Shown here: positions 21,287 through 32,739 of the stretch, piece by piece | Layout of the letters: every line of letters begins with the position of its first letter | How positions within the stretch are numbered: position 1 is the stretch's first letter | Notes under the pieces: model-generated | Database searches by the model: none | The model's input: only the letters and a program-made list of their open reading frames with translations | What the model was told of the DNA's origin: nothing | Program-made: the position numbers and the translations under genes | From: Mytilinidion resinicola | Taxonomy: Eukaryota > Ascomycota > Dothideomycetes > Mytilinidiales > Mytilinidiaceae | Length of the DNA stretch: 64,000 nt | Assembly (NCBI RefSeq): GCF_010093595.1 | Contig: NW_022985450.1 | Location: 107,083-171,082, forward strand | Direction: 5' to 3'

Positions 21287-22225
21287 ATGTCCACAACACA
21301 GCCCCAATCACACCCTTTCCCTACCTACCTCCTCTTCAAAGCCCTCGCTACTATCCTCCGCACCATCTACGTCCTCTTCCTCGCCTATCCCACCCCAGAA
21401 CCAATCTCCACCCTCTCCATTCCCTCCCGGGCCTCCAAACGCACCATCAAAGTCCACGTCTACGCCCCTCCCTCTCCCAAACCCACTAAACTTCCCGCCC
21501 CCGCCCTTCTCAACTTCCACGGCTCCGGCTACGTCATCAACATGCACGGTTCCGACGCCCCCTTCTGCCGCCAAATCGCCGCCTCAACCAATCTCACCGT
21601 CCTCGACTGCGACTACCGCAAAGCGCCGGAGGACCCCTTCCCCGCAGCGCTCGAAGACGTCGAGGACGCGCTCCGGTACGTGCTCAGTCGACCAGACGAG
21701 TACGACGCCAGCCAGATCCACCTCTCCGGCTTCAGCGCGGGCGGGAATCTCGCGCTAGCGGTCTGCGGCGCACCTCTCGGAGACCTGGGGACCGGGTTGA
21801 TCGCGGAGAAGGTGAAGAAAGTGGTGGTGCTCTACCCGCCGGCGGATCTAGTGACGAGTCCGGCGGCGAAACGGGCGCCGGATGGGAGTGCCGGGACGCT
21901 GCCCGTCCCGATCGCTAAGCTCTTCAACGCGTGCTATGTTGCCCCGGGGCAGGCGGTGGGGGATTCAAGGATCTCGATTAGGAACATGGCGCCGGAGGCT
22001 TTTCCTAGGGAGGTGCTGGTAGTGACGTGTGGGAAGGATGATCTGGCGTTTGAGGCGGAGGAGTTGGCAAGTCGGATGGCGGAGAGGGAGGGGGCTAGGG
22101 TGGAGTGGAAGAGGGTGGAGGGGGTGGATCATGGGTGGGACAAAAGCTGTAAGAAGGGGAGTGAGGATGAGAGGAAGAGGGAGATGGCGTATGAATGGGC
22201 GGTGCAGTTTTTGGGGGAGGTGTAG
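21287..22225 (+). CDS. alpha/beta-hydrolase fold-3 (HSL-type) esterase/lipase
   Basis: An intronless 312-aa frame starting at ATG 21287 after a TCAAAA leader. The hormone-sensitive-lipase layout is complete: oxyanion-hole HGSG at about 78-81 (HGGG in most relatives), nucleophile elbow GFSAGG with Ser150, acid CGKDD at about 248-252, and VDHGWD with His282. A hydrophobic segment near residues 15-34 may anchor or associate the enzyme with a membrane. It would hydrolyse short-chain or acyl esters; the substrate cannot be told. The codons are markedly G/C-ending towards the 3' half. It lies next to the MDR oxidoreductase on the same strand, but they are separated by 1.1 kb and need not act together. 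Confidence 0.9.
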   Translation: MSTTQPQSHPFPTYLLFKALATILRTIYVLFLAYPTPEPISTLSIPSRASKRTIKVHVYAPPSPKPTKLPAPALLNFHGSGYVINMHGSDAPFCRQIAASTNLTVLDCDYRKAPEDPFPAALEDVEDALRYVLSRPDEYDASQIHLSGFSAGGNLALAVCGAPLGDLGTGLIAEKVKKVVVLYPPADLVTSPAAKRAPDGSAGTLPVPIAKLFNACYVAPGQAVGDSRISIRNMAPEAFPREVLVVTCGKDDLAFEAEELASRMAEREGARVEWKRVEGVDHGWDKSCKKGSEDERKREMAYEWAVQFLGEV

Positions 22226-23327
22226 GGGGTTACGATGTGAAGAGGACGTTATCTATACAGTACATGCATACTTGCCTGGCACCTGTTTGGGCTGGTTCAG
22301 CTCAGCGCCTCATGCATGATCCGCATGACGTGCCAATATTTCAGGAGCAAAATTCGGAGCAACTGAAATCCCACGAATCGATTTAGCATGTCGAGGTTTA
22401 GGGGGCTTCGGCAGAGTGTTAGAGGGTGGTAGCGGATAGCGGTGACAAAGTTTATGTAAACTCACGCCCTCGAAATGGAGGTTAATGGATACTCCGGTAC
22501 CTCTGCGTACTCCTTGATGGCAAAATGATATTACTAGAGACGTTGTCTAATACCATCTCTTTCAAGGTCTCCATTCCCGACACTTAATTGTCTTTTGTAA
22601 GTGACTTCTTGGAGTGAAGTACATAGTACTATCTTCCCTCACGTACCACTGGAAAACACCCACAGCGTTCAATTCACCGGGGAGAATTTAAGCTACGCTC
22701 AAAGCATTCTCAGCGACATGAATGCCTTGATGGGTCAATATCACATGATGCGAAAATTCAAGCGACACCAAAAATAACATTCATATATTTCTGGCTATCA
22801 CGGGCTATTTTCTTTCTAAGATTGGCGCTAAGAAGCTTTAAGAAGAGCAATCTACGGCGCAACATTCATCCCGCCGCAGTGTGTCGGCCCTAAACCACGG
22901 TACTCCGGCTATTTCGGCTATTCCTAAACAAGTCGAAGTCGCTAGCGAGCTGCGAATGCGGGATAATGAGCTAGGAAATTTAACCCGACTATGGAGCGCT
23001 AGGCCCACAAGGGCATATTGAAGACGCCACGGGGCGAATAATATGCCGCCCTACATTTCAACTTCAGCCGAAATCCTGATCGGTTATATATATTGTAGTC
23101 GGTATTCCGTTGAGAAAAAATGTTGTTGTGCGCCTCAATCTCTTATTGAACGCCTTATCAAGTTTTTGTCGGCCAATTGATTCTCGGCAGGCATCATTTT
23201 ACCACACCATTTTCCGACTTTCTTGCGCCTTTTTGATTGAGAATCAGGTGATATTCACGACACACCTTCGAGAAAGCGTTAAAAGACTATACTGTCCACA
23301 CTAAACTAACGCCATCAATCTCCAACC
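22226..23327. other. 1.1-kb AT-richer intergenic region
   Basis: No gene, tRNA or clear repeat was recognised. The composition is more AT-rich than both neighbours (for example about 22740-22830 and 23090-23250). Short frames carry no domain. It separates the esterase and MDR genes. Confidence 0.45.
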
Positions 23328-24353
23328 ATGGCTCTCCCCACAACCATGAAAGCCTGGCAATACACCACAACCAAAGGCGGCCTCATCCCCAACCTCAAAC
23401 TCAACCCGACGGCCTCCTTCCCCACCCCCAAAGACCCCTCAACCCAACACATCGTCCAAATCTTCTCCACCTGTCTAAACCCCGTCGACGTCAAGCCCGC
23501 CGAAGGTCTCCCCTCCTTTATGCTCCCCAAGCCGGCAACGCCCGGTATCGACTTCGTCGGCAAGCTAGTCGTGCCCGCCAAGAACTCGGACTTAAAGGCT
23601 GGGCAGGTTGTATTCGGTGGAGCAGGGCTTAGTCCATTTGCGGGTGGTGCCTGTGCCGAGTACGCCATTGCGGACATCAAGGCTTTAGCGGCCCTGCCTG
23701 CAGGCTTGCGCGAAAGCGACGCTGCTACGATAGGGGTGGCGGGAATGACGGCGTATCAGACTATCGTGCCACATGTCAAAGCCAACGACCGAATTTTCAT
23801 TAATGGTGGCTCGGGAGGTGTGGGTGTTTTCGGTATCCAAATCGCGAAAGCAGTGGGTTGTCACGTTACCACCGCGTGCTCGACTGCGAATGTGGAGTTG
23901 TGCAAGAGCTTAGGCGCGGACGATGTAATCGATTATAAGAAAGGGAGTGTGGTGGAGGCACTGAAGAGCAAGCCACCCTTCGACCATGTCGTCGACAATG
24001 TAGGAAGCGATCCGAATTTGTACTGGAAGGCGCACGAGTATATGAAGAAGTCGGCCAAGTTTGTTGGGATCGCGGGGGAGCCGTCACTGAAGTTCGTCAT
24101 TTTCACCGCAAAGGTTCGGTTGTGGCCTGGTTTCTTGGGTGGCGGGAAGAGGAAGTTTGAGGGGTTCTTCGCGCAGCAAAAGATAGATGATTTGTTGAGG
24201 ATTGCGGGGTGGATGAAGGAGGGGAAGGTTAGGGCGGTTGTTGATGAGAGGTTTCCGTTCGAGAAGTTGCCGGATGCGGTTCGGAGGTTGAAGACTGGAC
24301 GGGCGAGGGGAAAGGTCATGGTGGATGTTACGGCTGGAGACGGGAAAGCATGA
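23328..24353 (+). CDS. zinc-independent MDR oxidoreductase (quinone oxidoreductase-like)
   Basis: A single 341-aa frame from ATG 23328. The N-terminal GroES-like part includes NPVDVKPAEG and PGIDFVGKL; the Rossmann nucleotide-binding motif INGGSGGVGVFGIQIAK lies at about 158-174, followed by SLGADDVIDY. The zinc ligands of true alcohol dehydrogenases are absent, which places it in the NADPH-dependent quinone reductase/enoyl reductase branch of the medium-chain superfamily. It probably reduces reactive carbonyls or quinones in the cytosol. The start could be the second Met (residue 7, MKAWQY), where most relatives begin. No biosynthetic cluster genes flank it. Confidence 0.88.
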   Translation: MALPTTMKAWQYTTTKGGLIPNLKLNPTASFPTPKDPSTQHIVQIFSTCLNPVDVKPAEGLPSFMLPKPATPGIDFVGKLVVPAKNSDLKAGQVVFGGAGLSPFAGGACAEYAIADIKALAALPAGLRESDAATIGVAGMTAYQTIVPHVKANDRIFINGGSGGVGVFGIQIAKAVGCHVTTACSTANVELCKSLGADDVIDYKKGSVVEALKSKPPFDHVVDNVGSDPNLYWKAHEYMKKSAKFVGIAGEPSLKFVIFTAKVRLWPGFLGGGKRKFEGFFAQQKIDDLLRIAGWMKEGKVRAVVDERFPFEKLPDAVRRLKTGRARGKVMVDVTAGDGKA

Positions 24354-24416
24354 GGCTGAGTTACTGATGTTCTCGTTTTTTCTTTTGTCATTGATAGACA
24401 TTGTAATGAAGTTTCA

Positions 24417-27092
24417 TCATATAATTCGAATGGTTTGACGCGTCCACGGCCCAGCCTCCTTTGCTGCATAGAAGACTCCTACCCTCTCGAATTCTAGCAA
24501 GGTATCCTTCGCATTTTTTAGCCTGAGGACGAGACCGTATGTCTGAGCTCTTAAGTCGGTAAGGGGGATAGTCATAACTTGGAGTGCAATAAGCCGAGCT
24601 TGCTCCAAACCAGTATCCGTGGAGCTGCTATCGCTCAAGAGCCAGTCCGGGAAGAAATCAAGAATCTTGTCCTCTTCTCTACCACTAAACCTCAACCCAT
24701 GCTTTCGTGTGTCAAATCGTGTGCGACGTCGTAGCTTGACAAGGGAAACCTCGGCGACAGGACCAGTAACATCGAGGAGACCAGCGTCCACCATGCGCCT
24801 TGCATCAACAACGTTCTCACCTTTAAATGGAACAAAAATCTGTTCCACTTTCATCTCGAAAATGACGCCCCTTTCCTTGAAGTTGACGTCTCCAAGTTGA
24901 TATACGGGAGAAGGCGAATGCGTCCATTGACTGAAGCCCACGACCAGGATGGAGCGCAGTAGAGTAGTTGCTTCTCTCCCGGCTCAATCACTCTCCGCAG
25001 AAGGCCCAATTCCACAGAGACCAAACTCCACAAGCCAGCAACGTAGGGTGTTTGTGCTCTATCCTGGACTAACTCTGCAATGCCCGAGATAGCCACGAGC
25101 TTGTCGGTTGGGTACGTTAGAGCCCCTTCCGAATACGCGGACACAAGTCTATACCATCGCTGGTTGAATTCAATCTGCTCCCCCAAGCCGAGCCCAGAGG
25201 CAACTCCCAGTGATTGCAGAACATCGAGTGCTCCTCGAACACCACGTGAGGCAGACCGATCAATGTAGTTGTCTCTGCTAAAGCCTGCAAAGCTCAACAG
25301 TCGAGTCAAAATGTTCTCGTCGACCCAATCAAACAGCCGTCCATTGTGTACCACGTATGGCAACTTTTCATATCCAGAGCCCTGTTCATCGAATTCGGAG
25401 GCCTGCATAGTGTCGCATTCAAATAGAACTACGTCGGAGCAGAAATGAACGAGACGACGTGAGAGTAGCCTTTCTTGGAAAGCCCATGCTCGTTTGGTCA
25501 ATGGTGCCGTCTCGACTCGTGTGTCGAAGAGTGTCTTTATCGACGGCTTGTGGGCCGAGAGATAGTATCTTGTCTTCTTCGAAGTGACAAGGCTCCACGT
25601 CTCTGAAGGGGCAGGCCGTTTCCGAAAGCAGCCTCCATTCGAGTCCTTTGATGCGGTCGCTGAAATGACACATGCTGCATTTGTATATACCAGTCTCATG
25701 GCCGAAGACTCTTTTGCCCAATCGTTCTCGCAGTCTTGCAAGATGCATAGAGAATCAATCCAGAGATACGATATGCCGAGATGGCGTGCGATGTAGATGG
25801 CGTCTTGGAAGTTCTTGGAGAGAGCATCGCTGTTGATTCCCTCCTGGGTCAAGGAGAGATAGTTCGTTGTTTCGAGCTTGTAGTCAATGGCGCCTCCCCA
25901 GCAATGACTAAATGCCACAAAATCTGGGACTGGACTTTAATTAAGTTCTGCTCCCAGTACTATTCGCAGATCAGGATTTTCAGCAGTTCCTACAAATAGC
26001 AGCCGCGTCGGAATAAAAGCTAAGCTAGAAGTCTGCGGCTTGCATGGTTCGTGTTTTCTACATTCTTTAATCCAACTGTTGATTTTCCCTATGATAGAAA
26101 GAGATCCTGTGTAATCTAAGACATCTGTTTCTTCTTGTAGAAGGCCTTCAACACAATGTGAGCTTACGCAATCAAAATCGAGCTAGCTATCCTGGAGCAT
26201 ATACCTTCAGCGATACAGAGCTCCTTAAACTGAGTTCCATTAGGTGCCTGGAGACTGATAAGAAACTGCAGGCCAAATTCTTTGCCGAATGAGCTCTTGC
26301 TGTGTAGCTGAATCCCGATAGCAAGACCGCCTTCTTGAATGGCTGATGAATGTCCGTAATTGCGTGTCGTTTGAGAGATAGCACCATAGTTTACATAAGA
26401 GCTTCCCGGATTAGCTTGGCTGCGTGTTTCCAACCTCTGGCTCGATAAGGCTTCACACAAAGGACATCCATGCCACGAACGCTGCATCTCCTCAAGCGTC
26501 GCATAGAATCGATGCGACTCTTTGGTCCGAGCGAACATGCTCCAAGATCCGAAAAGTAAACTGGAATGGCGGAGTCACGGCGGCAGTGGTCGCAAAGTCT
26601 CGACCTCTCGAATGGGTCTGCTCTTCGATACCGAGGGAAGCGGAAGATCCAGCGACGAAAAGTGCAAAAGTAAATGATCCATGACAGTCGAGAGATGACA
26701 GCCCAGAGAGAAAGGACAGTAAGTATAGCCACCATTGCGCCTACGAACATGGCATACCCGAAGAGCAAGGGGAAGAGAGCAATGCCAAGCACCCACGCTG
26801 CTCTGTCTTTCGAGGGCGCGAAGAAGGCCCAGACAAGAGCAGCGAAAAGAAAAGGACCACTCAGTGCTGCGACGCCTCTGATGTTATCAAAGTAAAACAT
26901 AACCATCGCCCAGAACGTGAACAGGGAGAGAAACACTATAGATTCGTCATTCCGGTCCGCTGGCGCAAAATACCGGACCAAGAGGGCAGCGGTCCCAAAG
27001 ATGATCCAGAGGAGCCATATTGCTCGTGAGTTCTTGGAGTTGCTCTTTTCCCATCGATAACGGCCACCGCGATAACGAAATGTTCTACTCAT
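24417..27092 (-). pseudogene. membrane-anchored HET-domain gene with one in-frame stop
   Basis: Four minus-strand segments keep one frame: 27092-26605, 26560-26205, 26106-24932 and 24875-24417 (825 codons). The intron 26107-26204 has good signals; those at 26561-26604 (44 nt) and 24876-24931 (56 nt) are weaker and may instead be frameshifts. The N-terminus has four or five hydrophobic helices (for example AIWLLWIIFGTAALLV). HET signatures follow: CPLCEAL, WIKECRKHEPC, PTRLLFVG, AFSHCWGG, LWIDSLCILQD, SSAMRLVYTNA, RAWAFQERLLSRR, YVAGLW and APSWSWASV. TAA at 25937-25939 interrupts between VLGAEL and FVAFSHCWGG. If the weak introns are not real, the gene has two further frame breaks, and the TM part could be a separate gene ending at 26391. 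Confidence 0.7.
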
Positions 27093-28516
27093 CGCGCCGA
27101 CGTGGAATCCCTTATTTTATAGATGGCGAGGGCGTCCCGTTCAAAATACCGATGCTACTTCATGGTCTTCCTCAGACCGAAACTGTCGTGACACGATCTC
27201 GGCCGCTGCCAGAGGTGTCTAACTCGATCAGTGTTATGATTCTGATGAATACCGGCGTGTCGTTGCGCGCTCGGAGCTGATACTCGGTGTTTATGAACAG
27301 CTAAGGGCAGAAAAACTGTATCATGGCTGGAGAATGACAACAGCATGGAGACATGAAGATGAGAGGCAGCAATTACGGCGCGGTTCAGCTGGGGCTGTGT
27401 CAGCACGCGAAGAGCGGCTTAGAAGGCTTGGAGAAGCTAACCTAAAAGAGAACGTGACTATTCTAGCCTAGCTCCCTCTTTCGGTCGAGGAACAGCACTC
27501 ATTCACGCATTGCAGCCACAACCACTACACTCACTCCCAGATGCTCTATTCGCTCCTAATTCTGCAGTCAGGATATATATCTCTCCGACGACAGTCTCAC
27601 AAAGCCTTTTGGCTGTTTTTCGCTAGTCGGAGGAAAAGGGGCAAGATTAGGAGAGCAGTGGTATCTCCCCAGAGGATTAACGCCTGTTTCCTAGATCTCA
27701 TTCTTCCCACGTTTAAGCTACCTAGCACCTCCTATGCCCCCAATACTATAGTAAATTACTATAGTGTTAGATGGTACTGTGTCCCAGGGAGATTTCTTGT
27801 TTCTAGGTAGAGATAGGGTCACGTGATATTTTCGGGTTACCTATACTGTTATACTCCTTACGATATTCGGACACGCGCTACTATATTAGGGAGGGGAGAA
27901 GAAACCAGAGCTTCTGGACGCTCGAAGGTTTCAAGCTACCTCCAGCTCAATCCGGAATCTGACCCTCTTCAATAAAAAGAGGGCTCTAACTTACCCCACT
28001 GCAAATGGCACCACTACAACAGCATTACTGAAAGAGCCTATTAAGTAAACGCTAATGCGAGCCATTTCTGTATCTAGGTAGGGCTTAGAAAGAGTAAAGG
28101 CGTAGGAGAAGTTCCTCTGCACATCCTTCCTAATCTAACGTTCCTCGAGTACATCCTAATGAATCCACATGCTCTATGACAAGTTCGAGCACTTTGAACC
28201 TTGCTTCTTATCCCGCCCAGATCGAGATCGAGAACAAAGCACAGGCCTTGGCTGGACTTCTTTCTGCAGTCTCAGCACCGAGAGGATACTCTCTCCTTTG
28301 CTACAACATAAGCTTCGGCTGCCCTAGGCGCGCGGTAGGTTGTCTGATCTGCGTCCTGAGATCTTATTGGAAGACCAAAATGCCTGTCAGCCACCTTACG
28401 TCCTCAGCCTTATCAGCTTCAGCCTGGTGCAAGTGTCCACAAACTCCAGCATACTCCTGCTGTGCGGGCTTAAATTTCTCAGATTCACTCATAGATCGCG
28501 CTGTATTGCGTTGAGC
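27093..28516. other. intergenic region with decayed repeat DNA
   Basis: No gene is supported. Around 27690-27750 the sequence TTCCTAGATCT...CTACCTAGCACCTCCTATGCCCCCAA resembles 33519-33565, suggesting a dispersed decayed element. A 19-base palindrome lies at 27746-27764. Open frames at 28176-28514 have no recognisable domain. Confidence 0.4.
27746..27764. repeat. 19-nt perfect palindrome
   Basis: CTATAGTAA, a central A, then TTACTATAG: a perfect inverted repeat with a one-base centre, in AT-rich noncoding DNA. Confidence 0.9.
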
Positions 28517-30042
28517 ATGTCTACAGCGGCTGCTGGAATGACTTCGCCTAACGATTCTTTCGAGCAAAGGCTCGCAGATTTCCTGCGTTTCACGGGAAGG
28601 AGCACCAGCAGCGTAAGGCTCCAAAAACTCACAATACGTTTAAATTGAAGATTTATCTAGACCAGGAGAAAACTACCTTTATCCTCGTCATGGGAATGAC
28701 AGGTTCAGGCAAAAGCACGTTAGTGCAGCACTGCACAGGAAACAACGTGCAAGTAGGCCATGGACTTCAGTCCTGTACGAAATTGCCTCCTATCTTTTCT
28801 TATCGTGGGCGTTGATGTGTTTTTAGGCACAAATGACCTTATAGTGTATTCGTTCTTCCATGAAGGCCACCATATCCACCTCATCGACACCCCCGGCTTC
28901 GACGACACGAACCGCTCGGACATCGACACGCTCAAAACAATAGCAACTTACTTGAGTACGTCTTTCGCCAACGGTGTACGTATCAGCGGCATTATCTATC
29001 TGCACCGCATCTCGGACAATCGACTCAGTGGGACAGGCCTCCGCAACCTGCGCGTGTTCAAGAAGCTCGCCGGATCAAATGCATGGCCAAACACAGTCAT
29101 TGGAACGACCATGTGGAAGGCTGATGAGTACATGCAAGGGGAAGCACGTGAAATAGAGCTTTCGGGCGACGTAACCTACTTCGGAGACTTGTTGTCTCGT
29201 GGCGCGAAGCTTTTTCGAATCGCGGAGCATGAAACAGGAGCGGAAGAGCAAAGGCATTCATCGCTGCGTGTAGTCTCGCATTTGCTACAGCGGACACGAA
29301 CCGTGGCAGTAATCGATCTCCGAATCCAGCGGGAACTAGTGGTTGACGGGAAAACGCTCGATGCCACCGCGGCTGGTCGGGAAGCCCTAGGAAACCTCTA
29401 CCACTTGCGGCGTCAGCTCGCTCGCCAGGTCGAAATCGCACGCCATGACATGCAAGATGCTTTAAAAGTTCGGGACATAGAATCTGCGCGGCAACTTCAA
29501 GCCATTGAGACTGAATGCACTAGGAAGATAAGCAAGTCGCAGAAGCAGCAACAAAAACTGAAAACATCGTTAATGGAGATACACGATAAGGAAGTAGACA
29601 AACTACTGACGAGGCTGGGCGACATGGAGTCTCGACAGCGTGCTATACTCAAAAGCAAACAGTGGGAGCTCGAAGACATGGAGGAATCGCTCGATCTCAT
29701 GCGTCAGCAATCCGCAATCGATGAAGCACGGTGGGAGAGACAGTCTCTGGACATTGCAGCTTTGGAGAGAAAACGAATCACTAACAATGAATTGCACCGG
29801 GAATGTAAAGAAAGCCTCGTCACGTTAAGGCAGCAAGTGATCCAGGAGAAGAAAAGCCTTAGATCAATAAGTCAAGGGAAAGGTGCAGTGAAAAATAATA
29901 TTGTCAATGGTTTAGCGAACGGTGTCACAGCCGGGGCAGCAACTGCAGTCGGAACTTTGGGTAAGCTTCGCCCTTCTTCATTCCATGTAAAACACTATTT
30001 GACAAACGTCCAGTTCTAGGAGCCTTATGTGTAGTCTCTTAA
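28517..30042 (+). CDS. AIG1/GIMAP-like P-loop GTPase with coiled coil
   Basis: Proposed exons 28517-28612, 28651-28774, 28827-29960 and 30020-30042; 458 aa. The introns at 28775-28826 and 29961-30019 are well supported. The first (28613-28650, only 38 nt) is needed to reach ATG 28517 and is doubtful. GTPase motifs: G1 GMTGSGKST, GHGLQSCTND (across intron 2), G3 DTPGFDDTNRSD, then GIIYLHRIS and VIGTTMW at the usual base-recognition region. From about residue 240 the chain is a long Glu/Lys/Arg/Gln coiled coil, ending in a Gly/Ala-rich hydrophobic tail (NGLANGVTAGAATAVGTLGA). Relatives in plants and animals are linked to immune responses; fungal roles are unknown. It is convergent with a related gene whose stop lies 38 nt away. 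Confidence 0.78.
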
Positions 30043-30080
30043 AAATAATTACGATACTGTATTCCAGACGACTCTCAATG

Positions 30081-30911
30081 TTACCAGCTCGAACCGAAGT
30101 GCTTCGTTATCCACTCTTTCCAAGAAGCCATTTGTACCTCCGGTGCTTTTATGTATGCGGACCCATCTTCGTAAACCACGACAAAGTGATCATGCGTCAG
30201 GCTAAGGGCCGCGATCTATGGCACATAGAGATTAGTCAAGCTCAGCGTCACGGGTGGAGGACGGTCTCTTACCCTGATCCTCCCGCCTCTCTCCAGATTT
30301 TGATGTAAGCTACCATAGTGACCCTTGAGATCCCACACTTTTCGGCCTGGCAACTGCATAACATAAGCCCCAGACCTCCCAAGCGCGCAGACCTCGACCG
30401 CATGCAGATTTCCGGGCTTCACATAATCTATGATGTCCTGGTTCAACCTCGATGAGGTTGTATGTAGACCCTTGATGAAGTAATTTCCATTCGTCCCAAG
30501 AACAATTTGAGTGACGTATCCAATGCCGTTGTTATTCCAGTTGTTCCATGCAGAGGTGAACGCTGGATAGACTGCGCTGATGTTGCCCGACCAGGCGGCC
30601 TTGCCGTCCGCCACAGTCATCCAGGTGTCCTGTTCCCCCAAGGCCATAATTCGTTGGTTAAAATTCGACGTGTGTGTGATGTTGCCATTCGATGGTTGCC
30701 AGATTCTAAAAAATGCAATTAGCGGAGTTCGAGTATGAAGAGGGAAAGCACTTTACCCACCCCAACGTAGTTTTTGGGCCTCTAAAGTAGAAGGAATTTC
30801 CATGTATAGCGACGCTGAACTCAGAGCTAGTCTTTACCGTCAGAACGTTTCTTCATCGTACTTCGGTACTATCGTAGATTCCAAGGCTCAGTGGGAACTT
30901 ACTTGGCATCG
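30081..30911 (-). CDS. repeat-type C-terminal module downstream of the minus-strand GTPase
   Basis: Segments about 30911-30903 (start undefined), 30830-about 30765, 30705-30273 and 30215-30081 join in phase. Donors are GTAAGT, GTGGGT and GTAAGA; the last intron, 30216-30272, is clear. The chain contains repeating short units: FSVAIHGNSFYFRG, MALGEQDTWMTVADGKAAW, QIVLGTNGNYFIKG, VCALGRSGAYVMQLPGRKVWDLKGHY and LSLTHDHFVVVYEDGSAY. Each is a hydrophobic strand, a turn and a second strand, suggesting a beta-propeller-like or sensor fold. No ATG opens it cleanly. Its frame (TTEAPQADA) follows the GTPase coiled-coil frame with a one-base offset at about 30926. It is probably the true C-terminus of that protein, broken by a frameshift, or a separate small gene. 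Confidence 0.5.
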
Positions 30912-30923
30912 GCTTGAGGTGCT

Positions 30924-32217
30924 TCAGTCGTGACGAGTGTTCTTGATTTGAAGCCTTTGCAGCCCTTCTAGAACCTCTCTCTCGCGATGTCTGGCCTCTT
31001 TCGTCTGTTTTCTAGCGACCTCTTTCTCACGGATAAGTTTGGACTCCTGCCGTTGACGCTCTCGCTCTAGACGTCGGACTTCCTTTTCATGCCGGGCCTC
31101 TTGCTCCTTCATCTTCGCTTCTAATTTCTGATATTTGTCTTTGAGTAGTCTTTCCATATTGGTCTTCAGGTTCTTAGAAGAGTTCTCGAGCTGCGCGATC
31201 CGGTAATTGTATTCTTCTTGCAGCTCTGCCATTGCTCGGGCTGACTCCTTATCTTGATCATAGAGAGCTTCTTCTTTCTGTTGTTGTACCTCAGCAAACA
31301 TCTTCTCAAACTTTTTACGCTCTTTGATGATCTCTGCCTGGACTTCTTTTCCTGCATCTGTATCGTCCAAATCCTTCTTCTCGTTCACCATTTGCTGTTG
31401 CAAGTCAAGAGTGATGCGGGCATTATCTTGCATGAGAGTTTGGATCAGTCCGAACGCTGATCTCGTGCTGCCTAAAGAACATATACGATCAGAAACGAAA
31501 TACGAAGTATAGTAGAGTCGGTTCACGCACCTGAATGCCTGTAGACTTTACTCCCTTGGCTCACCATCCATCCCCAGAAGCCAGGCGTCGATATGAGCTC
31601 GCTCTCACGGGCCGCTCCATCAGCCTCACGGACGCTATCCCACATAGTAGTGGCGAGGATGACGTTCTTGAGCGCGTTAGGCCCGCAAAGTTTCTTGAAC
31701 ATGAAAAGGTTCTTCTTTGCCGACCCTTGCATCCGAACATCACTGATCCTATGCAAGTATATGATTCCATTCAGCTTGACCTCCGCGGCGTATGAGTCTG
31801 TAAGCCAGGTTGCAATCTCCCTGAGGACTTCGGTATCGCTTCGATTCGTGTCGTCAAACCCAGGTGTATCGACTAGGTAGACAGTAGTTGATCCGCTTAT
31901 CTTGCAAGGGTAGACATCGACAGTGCTTGTGCCTAAGAGCGATGTTAATATGTTAGAAGCGCTTTGCTACAAGAGAGAGTCAAGAGCTTACAGGCCTGTA
32001 AATTATGTCCAATGGCTATCCTTTTCTTACAACACTTCGAGATGAACGTACTTTTGCCGGCCCCTGTCACACCCATCACAGCGATGAATACATCAGTAGG
32101 GCTATCCATCTAGATTAGCTACGTATCTCAAGTCCGGAGCGCTAACTTTACCGCGGCTGCAAGCCGTCCCGGAAGGACGCTGGGGTCTGTTGTGTGGACA
32201 TCTCCGTCTGGTGTCAT
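30924..32217 (-). CDS. AIG1/GIMAP-like P-loop GTPase with coiled coil (convergent paralogue)
   Basis: Exons 32217-32152, 32109-31992, 31932-31531 and 31471-30924 join in phase; 377 aa. If the 42-nt first intron is not used, the gene starts at ATG 32109 (MDSPTDVFIAVMG) and encodes 355 aa. Motifs: G1 GVTGAGKST, GHNLQACTST (spanning an intron at the same place as in the plus-strand copy), G3 DTPGFDDTNRSD, GIIYLHRIS and VILATTMWD. A coiled coil follows (for example KYQKLEAKMKEQEARHEKEV), stopping at TGA 30924-30926. Intron placement and motif wording show it is a diverged paralogue of the neighbouring plus-strand GTPase. The reading may have continued into the module at 30081-30911 before a one-base shift. 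Confidence 0.8.
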
Positions 32218-32739
32218 AGAATAGGTTAGTCGGGCAGCCAGCGGGTAGTACTAGTCGCAAGTAGTAGTGGAATAAATCGGGTCATTGTAACTTCTACCTG
32301 GCCTGGTTTATGACTCCAGCGGACAGCCGCCAAGCGGTTTCTCAGCCTTGTGATCTAGTTCGCAGCTGGCCAGCCGCTGCCACCAACACGATCTTGCATC
32401 TGAATGGCTAGGCTCATTAGAGGAGAAACTGATGTCGTCTAATCAAACCGGGCCTGCCACTTCAGCTGCGGGCGTAGCGCCAGTACTTCATTTCTCATTG
32501 GAATTTTGTAACTGCCTAGTTCCAGGCAGCTGAAAAGCTGCCGAGCTCTTCAGCCTTATAGGCGCCTATAGAAGCCTAATAATAGCATGCCGGAGCCTTT
32601 GAGCTTGATGTGAACGTTGCAACTTAGAGTGACCGTGTATCACTTCTGTGTTAGAATTGCCCCTGAGACCTCGTTCGATTCCCTGATTTTTAACCACCGG
32701 AAACCATCTTCCTCTCTTGAAATTATCGTGCATGCTGGT

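Noticed and set aside
32650..32690. tRNA B-box-like word GTTCGATTCC
   Set aside because: No A box, anticodon arm or acceptor stem could be found around it.
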